This document shows, in pieces, positions 8,040 through 23,401 of a stretch of DNA of 64,000 nucleotides (the first letter of the stretch is position 1; every line of letters begins with the position of its first letter). Source of the stretch: Dyella amyloliquefaciens (GTDB taxonomy: Bacteria; Pseudomonadota; Gammaproteobacteria; Xanthomonadales; Rhodanobacteraceae); the NCBI RefSeq assembly GCF_004296575.1, contig NZ_SAYT01000007.1, positions 248,001 through 312,000 on the forward strand. Reading direction: 5' to 3'. A model generated the notes under the pieces. That model did not search any database and had not been told where the DNA came from. It saw only the letters and a list, made by a program, of their open reading frames with translations. A program made the translations under genes and the position numbers.

Positions 8040-8456
8040 ATGAGCGACAATGAGCTCATGTCATCTGCTCCATCTCCCCATGTTCTCCTGGTGCGCGCCG
8101 ACGTCTGGCTCTGGGCCGCGCGATTCTTCAAGACACGCAGCCTGGCCAAGCAAGCCATCGACGGCGGCAAGATCGACCTCAATGACGCCAACTGCAAGCC
8201 GGCCAAAGCGGTGCAGGTGGGCGACGTATTTCGCATCAGTCGAGGAGAGGAGCGCCTTGAGGTCGAGGTGCTGGGCCTTTCCGAAAAAAGAGGCCCGGCC
8301 ACCGTAGCCCAGGCGCTCTATCGCGAATCGGAAGCCAGTGCGGCGGCGCGCGAGGCGGCGAAGGCCCAGCGTAAGCTGGTCGGCGCCATGGCGCCTCCGA
8401 GGCGTCCGGACAAGCAGGCACGTCGAGAATTGCGACGCCTTAAGGATTCCATGTGA
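8040..8456 (+). CDS. hslR: Heat-shock protein 15 (S4-domain RNA-binding, HslR)
   Basis: Binds stalled 50S subunits carrying a nascent chain-tRNA and helps recycle them. The 138-aa protein has an S4 RNA-binding domain at about 16-75 (VRADVWLWAARFFKTRSLAKQA and the GKIDLND loop) and a basic C-terminal tail (PPRRPDKQARRELRRLK), the Hsp15 layout. ATG 8040 follows AGGAAGC; ATG 8058 is an alternative. The gene starts 32 bases after the palindromic array, so its promoter must lie within or before the array; no sigma-32-like box is seen at the usual place. Confidence 0.9.
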   Translation: MSDNELMSSAPSPHVLLVRADVWLWAARFFKTRSLAKQAIDGGKIDLNDANCKPAKAVQVGDVFRISRGEERLEVEVLGLSEKRGPATVAQALYRESEASAAAREAAKAQRKLVGAMAPPRRPDKQARRELRRLKDSM

Positions 8457-8557
8457 GTCACCCATCGCAGAATGCGGCCGCATTCTGCGGGAGCATCTCC
8501 ACCGGAAGAGCCGCGAAAGAGACGGTTCCCCCTTGGACGTGATGTGGGAGGACGACA

Positions 8558-9142
8558 ATGACGGGCTTGGCCTTTCTGAAGCGATTGCTGGGTGGTGCGG
8601 CGCAAGAGCCGGCACTGGACTCAATGCGCAAGACGACGCTGGGAGCGCGGGTGCTGGTCGTGGACGATTCGGCGACGATCCGGGCGGTGCTCGGACGGAT
8701 GCTCGAGGTCGACGGTTACGAGGTGGCGCGGGCGGCGGATGGCGAGAGTGCGCTGGACATGGCCCGCGCGGAACCGCCGTCCATGATCTTCCTGGACATC
8801 GTCCTGCCCGGCATCAACGGTTTCTCCGTGTTGCGCTCGCTGCGCCATGACCCGGCGACCCAGCACATCCCCATCGTGATGATCAGCGGCAACCAGCAGG
8901 CGACCGAGCAGTTCTACGTGCAGCGCTTCGGCGCGGATGATTTCATCAGCAAGCCGTTCGGGCAGGCGGAGGTAGCGCGCAGTATTGGTCGCCTGGTACA
9001 GCTGGGGCGGTTGCCTGCACGCGAGATTGCCAACGTCGTCAGCCTGCCGGTGTCGGTACCGGTGGAGACCATTCCGGCGATGCTGGCCAATGCGACCATC
9101 GAGGCCACCGGAAACGGCAGCGTGCCGGAGCTCGCCGCCTGA
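8558..9142 (+). CDS. CheY/PilH-like single receiver-domain response regulator
   Basis: A 194-aa phospho-acceptor protein without a DNA-binding output domain. The receiver spans about 30-150: acidic pair Asp36-Asp37, phosphorylation site Asp80 (FLDIVLPG), and Lys132 (SKPFG). The DIVLPGINGF segment resembles the twitching-motility regulators PilG/PilH, but no pil or che genes are present, so the pathway is open. A 28-residue N-terminal extension (LAFLKRLLGG) and a 40-residue C-terminal tail lie outside the domain. The start has a strong GGAGGA seven bases upstream. A terminator follows, shared with converging katG. Confidence 0.85.
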   Translation: MTGLAFLKRLLGGAAQEPALDSMRKTTLGARVLVVDDSATIRAVLGRMLEVDGYEVARAADGESALDMARAEPPSMIFLDIVLPGINGFSVLRSLRHDPATQHIPIVMISGNQQATEQFYVQRFGADDFISKPFGQAEVARSIGRLVQLGRLPAREIANVVSLPVSVPVETIPAMLANATIEATGNGSVPELAA

Positions 9143-9172
9143 CATTTGCCGGCATCCCCTCGTGCCGGCATG

Positions 9173-9208
9173 AAAGAGGGCGGCCATCCCGTGGGATGAC
9201 CGCCCTTT
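9173..9208. terminator. Bidirectional terminator between the response regulator and katG
   Basis: A long inverted repeat centred at 9191 pairs AAAGaGGGCGG-CATCCC with GGGATG-CCGCCCTTT, one internal mismatch. It has A/T ends usable in both directions. A separate 8-bp hairpin (9147-9170, arms TGCCGGCA) precedes it. Confidence 0.6.
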
Positions 9209-9229
9209 GCTTTGCGCCTTCCTGGCTGA

Positions 9230-12197
<2,968 letters not shown>

Positions 12198-12203
12198 GCG
12201 GCA

Positions 12204-12234
12204 ATCCCCTCTCGCCGTCACGGCGGAAGGGGAT
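12204..12234. terminator. Hairpin between converging small gene and mutS
   Basis: Outer 7-bp arms (12204-12210 with 12228-12234) enclose an inner 5-bp stem (12214-12218 with 12220-12224). No T-run; probable shared terminator by position. Confidence 0.45.
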
Positions 12235-12240
12235 GCGCGC

Positions 12241-14820
12241 TCAGGCGAGGGACTTCAGGCGGTAGAGCGCTTCCAGCGCCTCGCGCGGGGTCATCGCGTC
12301 CGGATCGATGTCCTCCAGCGCGCGTTCCACCACCGATGGCGCGGCGGCGAACAGTCCCAGTTGCGGTGATTCGTCTGCCGGCGTCTTGCCGGTGGCCGCC
12401 GAAGCGTGCTGGTACATGCCGCGTTCGAGTTCGGCGAGGGTGCGTCGCGCATCGGCGATCACCGACTTCGGCAGGCCGGCCAACGCCGCCACCTGCAGGC
12501 CGAAGCTGCGGTTGGCCGGGCCTTCCTTGACCGCGTGCATGAACACCAGTTGCTCGCCGTACTCGACCGCGTCCAGGTGCACGTTCGCGATGGACGGATA
12601 TTCGTTGGCCAGCTCGGTCAGTTCGAAGTAGTGCGTGGCGAACAGCGTGTACGAGCGGCTGTTCGCGGCAAGATGCACGGCGGCGGCGCGCGCCAGCGCC
12701 AGGCCGTCGTAGGTACTGGTGCCGCGGCCCACTTCATCCATCAGCACCAGGCTGTGCTCGGTGGCGTTGTGCAGGATATTGGCCGTTTCGCTCATCTCCA
12801 CCATGAAGGTGGACTGGCCGCGCGAAAGATCGTCACCTGCACCGATGCGGGTGAAGATGCGATCGATCGGACCGATCACCGCGCGCGAGGCCGGCACGTA
12901 GCTGCCGATATGGGCGAGCAGCACGATCAATGCGTTCTGGCGCATGTAGGTCGACTTACCGCCCATGTTCGGGCCGGTGATCACCAGCATGCGGCGGCTG
13001 TCGTCCAGCGCGAGGTCGTTCGGCTCGAACGGTTCGTCGCGCACTTTCTCCACCACCGGGTGGCGGCCGCGCTCGATGGCCACGCCCGGTTCATCAGTGA
13101 GTTCCGGCGCGCTCCAGTCCAGCGTCGAGGCACGTTCCGCCAGCGTGGCGAGCACGTCGAGTTCCGCCATCGCGGAGCCGGCACTCTTCAGTGGTTCCAG
13201 CTCGCCGATCAGCGTGTCGAGCAAGGCCTCGTACAGCGCACGCTCGCGCATCAGCGAGCGTTCCTTGGCCGAGAGTACCTTGTCCTCGAAAGTCTTCAGT
13301 TCCTCGGTGATGTAGCGCTCGGCGTTCTTGGTGGTCTGGCGACGCGTGTAGTGCGTGGGCGCCTTGTCCGCCTGGCCCTTGCTGATTTCGATGTAGTAGC
13401 CGTGCACGCGGTTGTAGCCAACCTTGAGCGTGGTGATGCCGCTGGCGGCTTTCTCGCGTTCTTCCAGTTCGACCAGATACTGGTCGGCGTGGGTGGAGAG
13501 GCGGCGCAGCTCGTCGAGCTCGGCGTCGTAGCCGTCGGCGATCACACCGCCATCGCGCTGGAGCACGGGCGGTTGCGCCACTACGGCGCGGGCGAGCAGG
13601 GCCGCCGTGCCGGCGTGGTCGCCGATGCGTTCCACCAGCGCATGCAGCAGCGGACTGTCGAGCGAAGCGATCAGCGCGCGCAATGCAGGCGCTGCGGCGA
13701 GGCCATCACGCAAGGTGGAAAGGTCGCGCGGACGTGCTGAGCGCAACGCCACGCGTGCGAGGATGCGTTCCAGATCGCCGATGCCGCGCAGCTGTTCGCG
13801 CAGCGGTTCGTACTGGCGATTGTCGATCAGCGTGCCGATCGCCTGGTGGCGGCTGCGCAGCTGATCGCGCGAGCGCAGCGGGCGGTTGAGCCAGCGGCGC
13901 AGCAGGCGCGCACCCATCGGCGTCACCGATTCATCGAGCACGCCGAGCAGGGTGTGTTCTGTGCGTCCGCTGGGATGCGTATCGAGTTCGAGGTTGCGAC
14001 GCGTGGCGGCGTCGAGCGCGATGGTCTCGCCCGCGCTTTCCACCGCCATGCCGGAAAGATGCGGCAATGCGCTCTTCTGCGTTTCTTCGACGTAGCCGAG
14101 CAGGCAGCCCGCCGCGGCGATTGCCAACGGCATGCGATCCACGCCGAAACCGCCGAGGTCGCGCGTGCCGAAGAAACGATTGAGTTCGCGGCGTGCGGCA
14201 TCGCCGTCGAAATGCCACGGCGGACGCTTGCGCAGGCCGGGCAGGGAGCTGACGAACTTCGGCCAGGCCACGTCTTCACCGACCAGCGTCTCGGCGGGCT
14301 GCAGTCGTGCCAATTCGGAGGCAAGCGCTTCGGCACTGGGCACTTCGCTGAGCAGGAAGCGGCCACTGGCCAGATCCACCCAGGCGAGGCCATACGCGCC
14401 ATGCGCGCCCGCGCTGATCGCCATCAGCAGGTTGTCCCTGCGTTCTTCCAGCAGCGCAGCATCGGTCACCGTACCCGGCGTGACGATGCGCACGACCTTG
14501 CGTTCCACCGGGCCCTTGGCCAGCGCCGGATCGCCGATCTGCTCGCAGATCGCCACGGATTCGCCCAGTCGCACCAGGCGCGCCAGATAGTTTTCCGCCG
14601 CGTGATAGGGCACGCCCGCCATGGGAATCGGCTGGCCCGCCGACTGGCCGCGCTGGGTCAGCGTGATATCCAGCAGACGTGCGGCCTTGCGCGCGTCGTC
14701 GTAGAACAGCTCGTAGAAGTCGCCCATCCGGAAGAACAGCAGCACATCCGGGTGCTCGGCCTTCGCGCCGAGGTACTGTCGCATGAACGGGGTATGGGTT
14801 TCGAAATCCTGGGCAACCAT
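12241..14820 (-). CDS. mutS: DNA mismatch repair protein MutS
   Basis: Recognises mismatches and small loops, then recruits MutL in an ATP-dependent way. At 859 aa it is full length: N-terminal mismatch-binding domain with the Phe-x-Glu motif region ([11 protein letters not shown]), connector, lever and clamp domains, and the C-terminal ATPase with Walker [10 protein letters not shown] and Walker [15 protein letters not shown] 14820 gives [17 protein letters not shown], matching the family N-terminus; codons upstream are not conserved. It is divergent from the amidohydrolase gene. Its partner mutL is at 55.6 kb. Confidence 0.97.
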   Translation of the reverse strand: MVAQDFETHTPFMRQYLGAKAEHPDVLLFFRMGDFYELFYDDARKAARLLDITLTQRGQSAGQPIPMAGVPYHAAENYLARLVRLGESVAICEQIGDPALAKGPVERKVVRIVTPGTVTDAALLEERRDNLLMAISAGAHGAYGLAWVDLASGRFLLSEVPSAEALASELARLQPAETLVGEDVAWPKFVSSLPGLRKRPPWHFDGDAARRELNRFFGTRDLGGFGVDRMPLAIAAAGCLLGYVEETQKSALPHLSGMAVESAGETIALDAATRRNLELDTHPSGRTEHTLLGVLDESVTPMGARLLRRWLNRPLRSRDQLRSRHQAIGTLIDNRQYEPLREQLRGIGDLERILARVALRSARPRDLSTLRDGLAAAPALRALIASLDSPLLHALVERIGDHAGTAALLARAVVAQPPVLQRDGGVIADGYDAELDELRRLSTHADQYLVELEEREKAASGITTLKVGYNRVHGYYIEISKGQADKAPTHYTRRQTTKNAERYITEELKTFEDKVLSAKERSLMRERALYEALLDTLIGELEPLKSAGSAMAELDVLATLAERASTLDWSAPELTDEPGVAIERGRHPVVEKVRDEPFEPNDLALDDSRRMLVITGPNMGGKSTYMRQNALIVLLAHIGSYVPASRAVIGPIDRIFTRIGAGDDLSRGQSTFMVEMSETANILHNATEHSLVLMDEVGRGTSTYDGLALARAAAVHLAANSRSYTLFATHYFELTELANEYPSIANVHLDAVEYGEQLVFMHAVKEGPANRSFGLQVAALAGLPKSVIADARRTLAELERGMYQHASAATGKTPADESPQLGLFAAAPSVVERALEDIDPDAMTPREALEALYRLKSLA

Positions 14821-14970
14821 AACGTGCTGTTTTACCTGGCCTGACGGTGGCGTGCGCCGTGGCGGGACGGCGCGAGGCGCCGTTCGAAAAAAGGCCTGCC
14901 AAGATAACCGAATTGCCAGGCCGTCGCTGCCCTTGTGGCCCCCGGAATCCGCTGTGTAGGATCGACCGCC

Positions 14971-16371
14971 ATGCATAGACCCTACCGATCTGCCTTCCAT
15001 CGGATGGCAGCGCTGACCTTGGCGCTGTCCGCTTCCGCCGCCTACTGCGCAGGCGGTGGGCCGTCCAAACCATCAGCCGCTGAGGTCGCGACGCTTTACG
15101 CCGGTGCCACTGTCATCGACGGTACCGGTGCAGCGCCTGTTGCCAATCAGGACATCCTGGTGCGCGGCGAGCGGATCGTGGCGGTCGGACCGCACGGGTC
15201 GCTCGCCGGTTCGAAAGAGGCCGGCGTCCATACGGTCGACCTCCATGGCAGCTATGTCATCCCTGGCCTGATCGACAGCCATGTCCACCTGGCCACGCCG
15301 CCCGATGCAAAGCGCGCGCAGGCCATCCTGCGGCGCAACCTCTATGCGGGTGTCACCGCAGTGCGCGACATGGCCGACGACCTGCGTTCGATCGGCGAAC
15401 TGACGCGCGAGGCGCGGGTGAGCGAGATCCCGTCGCCCGACATCTACTACGCCGCGGTGATGGCGGGTCCCGATTTCTTCGCCGATCCGCGCGTGGCGGC
15501 AGCGAGCTACGGCGTAACGCCGGGCAAGAGCCCGTGGATGCAGGCCATCGACAAGGACACTGATCTGCGCGAAGCGGTGACGCTGGCGCGCGGCACCTCC
15601 GCCACGGCGATCAAGGTGTATGCGGATCTGCCGCCGGAACTCGTGGCAGCGATCACGGCCGAGGCGCATCGGCAGCACATCTTGGTGTGGGCACACAGCG
15701 CGGTGTTTCCGACCCGCCCTGCGGACGTCATTAACGCCGGCGTGGATGTGGTCAGCCATGCCTGTTATCTCGCCTATCAGCTGGAACCGGTGATGCTGAA
15801 GTCCTACGAGGACCACACGCCGTTCCACGACGAGCTGCTGGCGAAAAACGGGGACGATCCGGTCATCGCCGGCCTTTACCGCGACATGCTCAAGCACGGC
15901 ACGATCCTGGATGCGACCGGCAGCCTGTTCGTGCGCTATGACGCCGAACGCAAGAACCATCCTGATCGGAAGCCGCTGCGTTGCACCGGTCCGACCACCA
16001 TCCGGCTGGTACGCCAGGCGTGGCAGGCCGGCGTGCCGATTTCGACCGGCACCGACGACGACGGTGGTTTCAAGAGCGCGTGGCCTTCCGTCTACGACGA
16101 GATGTTCTTCCTGGCGCATGACGTGGGCATGCCGTCGCTGCAGGTGATCCATTCCGCCACGCTGATCGGCGCCCAGGCGGCCGGGCAGGCGCAGGACATG
16201 GGTTCCATCGCGGCGGGCAAGCTGGCGAACTTTGCCGTGCTCTCGGCCGATCCCGTGAAGGACATCGGCAACCTCCGCAGCATTCGCATGACGGTGAAGC
16301 GTGGACATGTTTATCCGCGTGCCGACTATCGGCCGGTGACCAAGGAAGAGATGGGCGATGACGACGATTGA
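14971..16371 (+). CDS. Exported amidohydrolase (imidazolonepropionase-like)
   Basis: Predicted periplasmic metal-dependent hydrolase of the amidohydrolase superfamily; the substrate is unknown, with dipeptide or cyclic amide substrates common in relatives. The 466-aa protein has a signal peptide (about 1-28, [18 protein letters not shown]), the metal motif HVH (104-106), a lysine candidate for carbamylation (Lys215), metal-binding His242 and His263, and catalytic Asp362 (STGTDDDGG). All canonical ligands are present, so it looks active. ATG 14971 starts the signal peptide. Its end overlaps the downstream M19 gene by 14 bases, indicating translational coupling and a shared exported function. 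Confidence 0.85.
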   Translation: MHRPYRSAFHRMAALTLALSASAAYCAGGGPSKPSAAEVATLYAGATVIDGTGAAPVANQDILVRGERIVAVGPHGSLAGSKEAGVHTVDLHGSYVIPGLIDSHVHLATPPDAKRAQAILRRNLYAGVTAVRDMADDLRSIGELTREARVSEIPSPDIYYAAVMAGPDFFADPRVAAASYGVTPGKSPWMQAIDKDTDLREAVTLARGTSATAIKVYADLPPELVAAITAEAHRQHILVWAHSAVFPTRPADVINAGVDVVSHACYLAYQLEPVMLKSYEDHTPFHDELLAKNGDDPVIAGLYRDMLKHGTILDATGSLFVRYDAERKNHPDRKPLRCTGPTTIRLVRQAWQAGVPISTGTDDDGGFKSAWPSVYDEMFFLAHDVGMPSLQVIHSATLIGAQAAGQAQDMGSIAAGKLANFAVLSADPVKDIGNLRSIRMTVKRGHVYPRADYRPVTKEEMGDDDD

Positions 16372-17497
16372 TCGACGGACGTTCCTGACAGGCATGACCT
16401 GGACGGCAGCGGCTGCCATGTTGCCGTGGGAGGCACGCGGTGCATCGGTGGAGGGCGCTGGCCCGGCCGACAGCGGCATCATCATCAACGCGCTGGGTGG
16501 GCTCGACGATCCCAATCGTGGCGCCGATGGGCTCGTGCCGGAATTCTCGCCGCGCGTGTTGTCGGAAGCCCATGCCTCTGGACTGACGGCGGTGAACATC
16601 ACGCTGGGCTATGTGTCCGGGCCGGATGATCCGTTCGAAGCCAGCGTGCGCGATATCGCCGCCACCGACGCGCTGGTGCGGGCCCATGACCGCGACCTGC
16701 TGAAGGTGCTGACTGCCGGCGATATCCGCCGTGCCAAGGCCGACAGGAAGATCGGGCTGATCTACGGTTTCCAGAACGGCGCGATGATGGGCAACGATGC
16801 CAAGCGCGTCGACATCTTCGCGAACCTGGGCGTGCGCGTTTTCCAGCTCACCTACAACCCGGCCAACCAGCTGGGCGACGGCTCGATGGCGCCGGAGAAC
16901 CGTGGCCTCACGCCGTTCGGTCGCGAGGTGGTCGCGCGGCTCAATGAGCGTCGCGTCATGGTCGATCTTTCCCACAGCGGCGAGCGAACCTGCCTGGACG
17001 CCGCACGTGCTTCCAAGTCGCCCATTTCGATCAACCACACCGGTTGCCGCGCGGTGACCGACCTGCCGCGCAACAAGACCGACGCAGAACTGCGCCTGGT
17101 GGCGGAGCGGGGCGGCTTCGTCGGCATTTACTTCATGCCGTTCCTCAACGCGTCCGGCCACGCCAGGGCGGAGGACGTCGTGGCGCACATCGATCACGCA
17201 GTGAAGGTGTGCGGCGAGGACCACGTTGGCATCGGCACCGATGGTTCAGTGAGCCAGATCGATGATCTCCATGCCTACCAGGCCACGCTGGCCAAGGAGA
17301 TCGCCGAACGCAAGGCCGCCGGCATCAGTGCTGCGGGCGAGCGTCCCGATACCTATCCGTTCGTGGTCGATCTGCGCGGGCCTCAGCAGTTCCACAAGCT
17401 GGCGCAACTGCTCGCGCAGAAAGGGTATTCGAGTGCCCGGATCGAAAAGATCCTTGGCCTGAACTTCCTGCGTTTTGCCGAGACCATCTGGGGCTAG
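16358..17497 (+). CDS. Exported M19 (membrane dipeptidase) homologue with degenerate zinc site
   Basis: A 379-aa member of the renal-dipeptidase-like M19 family with an apparent Tat signal ([11 protein letters not shown], hydrophobic stretch, AxA-like end near residue 30). Compared with the family pattern recalled from human DPEP1, the first-shell HxD motif is replaced by INALGG (44-48) and the bridging glutamate by Gln139 (GFQNG), while His206 (DLSHS), His227 (INHTG) and Asp295 (GIGTDG) are kept. Three of five zinc ligands are therefore lost. Either it binds one metal, uses a different mechanism, or acts as a non-hydrolytic partner. The 14-base overlap with the upstream amidohydrolase suggests co-expression in the same compartment. 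Confidence 0.8.
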   Translation: MTTIDRRTFLTGMTWTAAAAMLPWEARGASVEGAGPADSGIIINALGGLDDPNRGADGLVPEFSPRVLSEAHASGLTAVNITLGYVSGPDDPFEASVRDIAATDALVRAHDRDLLKVLTAGDIRRAKADRKIGLIYGFQNGAMMGNDAKRVDIFANLGVRVFQLTYNPANQLGDGSMAPENRGLTPFGREVVARLNERRVMVDLSHSGERTCLDAARASKSPISINHTGCRAVTDLPRNKTDAELRLVAERGGFVGIYFMPFLNASGHARAEDVVAHIDHAVKVCGEDHVGIGTDGSVSQIDDLHAYQATLAKEIAERKAAGISAAGERPDTYPFVVDLRGPQQFHKLAQLLAQKGYSSARIEKILGLNFLRFAETIWG

Positions 17498-17607
17498 AGG
17501 GGCTGCGGCCGGCTCCGTGCGACGTGTTCTCGCACGGCCCGGCCCTTGGCGGGGCGGCGCAGGCGAGGTAGAAGGTGGCGCTTGCGTCCGTCCCCCAGGA
17601 ATCCCCC

Positions 17608-18114
17608 ATGTCCGTCCCTGTCCCCACCGATGCCGAACTCAAGGAGCTGGCCGAGCAGATCGCGGCTGCCGCGCTGCGGCAGCGCCTGATGCTGGTCACG
17701 GCCGAGTCGTGCACGGGCGGCTGGATCGCCAAGACGCTCACCGATCTCGCGGGTAGCTCTGCCTGGTTCGATGCCGGCGTGGTGACCTACAGCTACGAAG
17801 CCAAGGAAGCGTTGCTCGGCGTCAACCCGCGCACCTTGGAGCGCACCGGCGCCGTCAGTGAAGAAACCGCACTGGAAATGGTGTCGGGCGCACTCGCGCG
17901 CTTCGGCGCGGGTATGGCGGTGGCGGTGACCGGCATCGCCGGCCCCGGCGGCGGCACCCAGGACAAACCCGTCGGCACTGTCTGGATCGGCTGGAAGCGC
18001 CGCGGCGGGTATGCCCATGCGCGCCTGTTCCACTTCGACGGCGATCGCGAGGCGGTGCGCCGTCAGACCGTGGCGGCGGCCCTCAACGGCATCATCAAGG
18101 CGCTGACGGACTGA
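17608..18114 (+). CDS. pncC: Nicotinamide-nucleotide amidase PncC (CinA C-terminal domain)
   Basis: Deamidates nicotinamide mononucleotide to nicotinate mononucleotide in pyridine nucleotide recycling. The 168-aa protein is the stand-alone CinA C-terminal domain: TAESCTGGWIAKTLTD (about 31-46), the VVTYSYEAKEALLGV segment, and AVTGIAGPGGGTQDKPVGTVWI. ATG 17608 is chosen because AGGAA lies eight bases upstream; an upstream in-frame start at 17575 is less likely. In this order it usually precedes lexA and recA in related genomes (from memory); here a palindromic element lies between it and recA. Confidence 0.92.
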   Translation: MSVPVPTDAELKELAEQIAAAALRQRLMLVTAESCTGGWIAKTLTDLAGSSAWFDAGVVTYSYEAKEALLGVNPRTLERTGAVSEETALEMVSGALARFGAGMAVAVTGIAGPGGGTQDKPVGTVWIGWKRRGGYAHARLFHFDGDREAVRRQTVAAALNGIIKALTD

Positions 18115-18158
18115 TTCTCCAAGCCTTTCCTGACCGGCTTGACCGGTGTGGGATACTT

Positions 18159-18426
18159 AGAGCCTGTTCAAGATCTCTGCATAGCCCGCGCCGGGAGCTG
18201 TTTGCCCGCAGGTCAAGGAAGAACGAGGGCGTGTATGTCGATACACAACCGAGTGTTGACGCCGGCGTGCGGGCAAACAGACCCGGCCCGGAGGGTTGCC
18301 CATCTGTGCCCGCCAGGAAGCGGTGCGCGGCTTGACCTGACAGCCAGTCAGGCGCTGCGCCACGCCCCACTCCCTCGCGGGCACAGATGGTCAACGCGAG
18401 CTATGCAGAGATATTGAACAGGCTCT
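18159..18426. mobile_element. Palindromic MITE-like element 1 (three-way-junction fold), upstream of recA
   Basis: A 268-bp non-coding element. Terminal inverted repeats 18159-18190 and 18395-18426 match at 30 of 32 positions. Inside are inverted repeat 1 (18198-18210 with 18268-18280, 13 bp perfect) enclosing a GTGTAT-GTCG-ATACAC hairpin (18231-18246), and inverted repeat 2 (18295-18313 with 18377-18395, 18 of 19) enclosing a small hairpin with loop AGCCA (18336-18352). No open frame of note, no clear target-site duplication. The same architecture and the same ACAGCCAGT core recur at 59551-59840. It fills most of the 388 bases between pncC and recA. Confidence 0.85.
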
Positions 18427-18502
18427 TGATCACAGATCGCAGCCCGTGAGACCAGACGCGGGCATCATGCCCTTCATTCACTGCCACCCAGGATTCAAGA
18501 CG

Positions 18503-19534
<1,032 letters not shown>

Positions 19535-19556
19535 TCCTCCCGTTGCGTGTCGCCGG

Positions 19557-20048
19557 ATGCCTCGCCGTAGTAGCGACAAACCGGATAAGCCCAGCGCCTA
19601 CAGCAAGGCGCTGGGCTTGCTTGCGCGCCGTGAGCATTCCCGGCGCGAGCTGAAGCTCAAGCTGCGCCAGGGCGGCTACGAGGGCGAAGAAGCGGGCGAG
19701 GCACTCGACCGCCTGGGTGAGCAGCACTACCAGGACGATGATCGTTTCGCCGAGATGCTGGTGCGCAGCCGGGTGGCCCAAGGCTACGGCCCCATGCGGT
19801 TGCGCGCCGAATTGAAGAGCCACGGGTTGGCCGATGCCCGCATCCGGGCCGTGCTGGACGCCGCCGAGGTGGACTGGAACGCGCAGGCCGCCGCGCAGCT
19901 TCGGCGCCGATATGGCGCCAAATCGGCGCCAGATGCCGCAGAAATGGCCCGCCGGGCTCAATTTCTCTTGCGTCGTGGCTTTCCCGCCGCCACAGTACGG
20001 AGTGTTACCCACGCCGACGTGGACGACGCAGCCGACGACGAAGCCTGA
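19557..20048 (+). CDS. recX: Regulatory protein RecX
   Basis: Inhibits RecA filament extension. The 163-aa protein is helix-rich with the family pattern of repeated three-helix modules: ALGLLARREHSRRELKLKLRQGGY (about 18-41), a second module around DDRFAEMLVRSRVAQGYGPMRLRAEL, and a C-terminal RAQFLLRRGFPAATVRSV helix pair. It starts 22 bases after recA and should be co-transcribed. No strong ribosome-binding site is visible before ATG 19557. A short 6-bp hairpin (20074-20088) follows the stop before alaS. Confidence 0.92.
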   Translation: MPRRSSDKPDKPSAYSKALGLLARREHSRRELKLKLRQGGYEGEEAGEALDRLGEQHYQDDDRFAEMLVRSRVAQGYGPMRLRAELKSHGLADARIRAVLDAAEVDWNAQAAAQLRRRYGAKSAPDAAEMARRAQFLLRRGFPAATVRSVTHADVDDAADDEA

Positions 20049-20131
20049 CCTCCCCGATAGCTGGGGCGGATGAGCGCCGTTGCGGCGCCGTTTCCCGGGC
20101 GTGACCTCTCCGCCAGGTCTTCCCCAGCCGC

Positions 20132-22768
<2,637 letters not shown>

Positions 22769-22806
22769 AGCGAAGCTATCGCTCAGACTCCGTTCCCGTT
22801 TACGCA

Positions 22807-22836
22807 TTGCACTGCCCGCGGACGCTCGGCTAGTAT
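22807..22836 (+). promoter_or_regulatory. Candidate promoter of csrA
   Basis: TTGCAC (22807-22812), an 18-base spacer and TAGTAT (22831-22836). A second -10-like hexamer, TAGAAT (22938-22943), lacks a matching -35. Both lie in the 260-base alaS-csrA gap, so csrA probably has its own promoter(s). Confidence 0.4.
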
Positions 22837-22955
22837 CAAACACTGCCGACACCGCTGGTTGCGACGGTGTCGACCGACATGGCATCGCAGGGGATGCTAG
22901 GTCTGTGAACCGGGGAAGGCGGTAGGGCCTTCGGCGGTAGAATCGTCGAACTGTC

Positions 22956-22992
22956 CAGACGGTGAAGCTCAGGGGTGAGGCATAACCGTCTG
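22956..22992 (+). promoter_or_regulatory. Inverted repeat in the csrA leader
   Basis: Perfect 8-bp arms (22956-22963 and 22985-22992) enclose a 21-base G-rich loop containing AGGGG, about 37 bases before the csrA start. CsrA binds GGA in loops, so an autoregulatory leader structure is possible; the loop has no perfect ANGGA. Confidence 0.25.
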
Positions 22993-23028
22993 TTGGCCTA
23001 TGACCAAAGTATTCATGGAGTGGCAAAC

Positions 23029-23229
23029 ATGTTGATTCTGACCCGCAGGGTCGGTGAAACCTTGATGATCGGTGACGAGGTGACCGTTACCGTTCTGGGC
23101 GTGAAGGGCAACCAGGTGCGAATTGGCATCAATGCCCCCAAGAACGTCGCGGTGCATCGTGAAGAGATCTATCAGCGGATCAAGAACGAGCACGAGCCGG
23201 ATGCATCCGGCGACGCTGGCGAACACTGA
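23029..23229 (+). CDS. csrA: Carbon storage regulator CsrA (RsmA)
   Basis: Small dimeric RNA-binding protein that blocks or activates translation of target mRNAs by binding GGA motifs. The 66-aa protein begins [16 protein letters not shown] and contains the RNA-contacting [12 protein letters not shown] segment (about 42-53), with a slightly extended acidic tail. ATG 23029 is set by GGAG eight bases upstream. It lies in the conserved alaS-csrA-tRNA-Ser arrangement. Confidence 0.97.
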   Translation: MLILTRRVGETLMIGDEVTVTVLGVKGNQVRIGINAPKNVAVHREEIYQRIKNEHEPDASGDAGEH

Positions 23230-23303
23230 CAGGCAATAAAAGCTTTACCTGAAGCGCGCCGGTTAGTATCCTTGCCGGCTCCGCAGTAATGCGGACAAAA
23301 TTC

Positions 23304-23396
23304 GGAGAGATGCCCGAGAGGCCGAAGGGGCTCCCCTGCTAAGGGAGTATAGGGTCAAAAGCCTTATCGAGGGTTCGAATCCCTCTCTCTCCGCCA
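23304..23396 (+). tRNA. tRNA-Ser(GCT)
   Basis: A 93-nt class-II tRNA with a long variable arm. The acceptor stem GGAGAGA pairs with TCTCTCC, the anticodon stem CTCCC/GGGAG encloses loop CTGCTAA (anticodon GCT), and the T arm is GAGGGTTCGAATCCCTC. GCCA is encoded at the 3' end. It reads AGC/AGU codons. A strong terminator follows after five bases. Confidence 0.98.
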
Positions 23397-23401
23397 GTAA
23401 T

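Noticed and set aside
18159..18426. Insertion sequence remnant with transposase
   Set aside because: No transposase-like frame and no flanking duplication; size and nested palindromes fit a MITE-like or structured element better.
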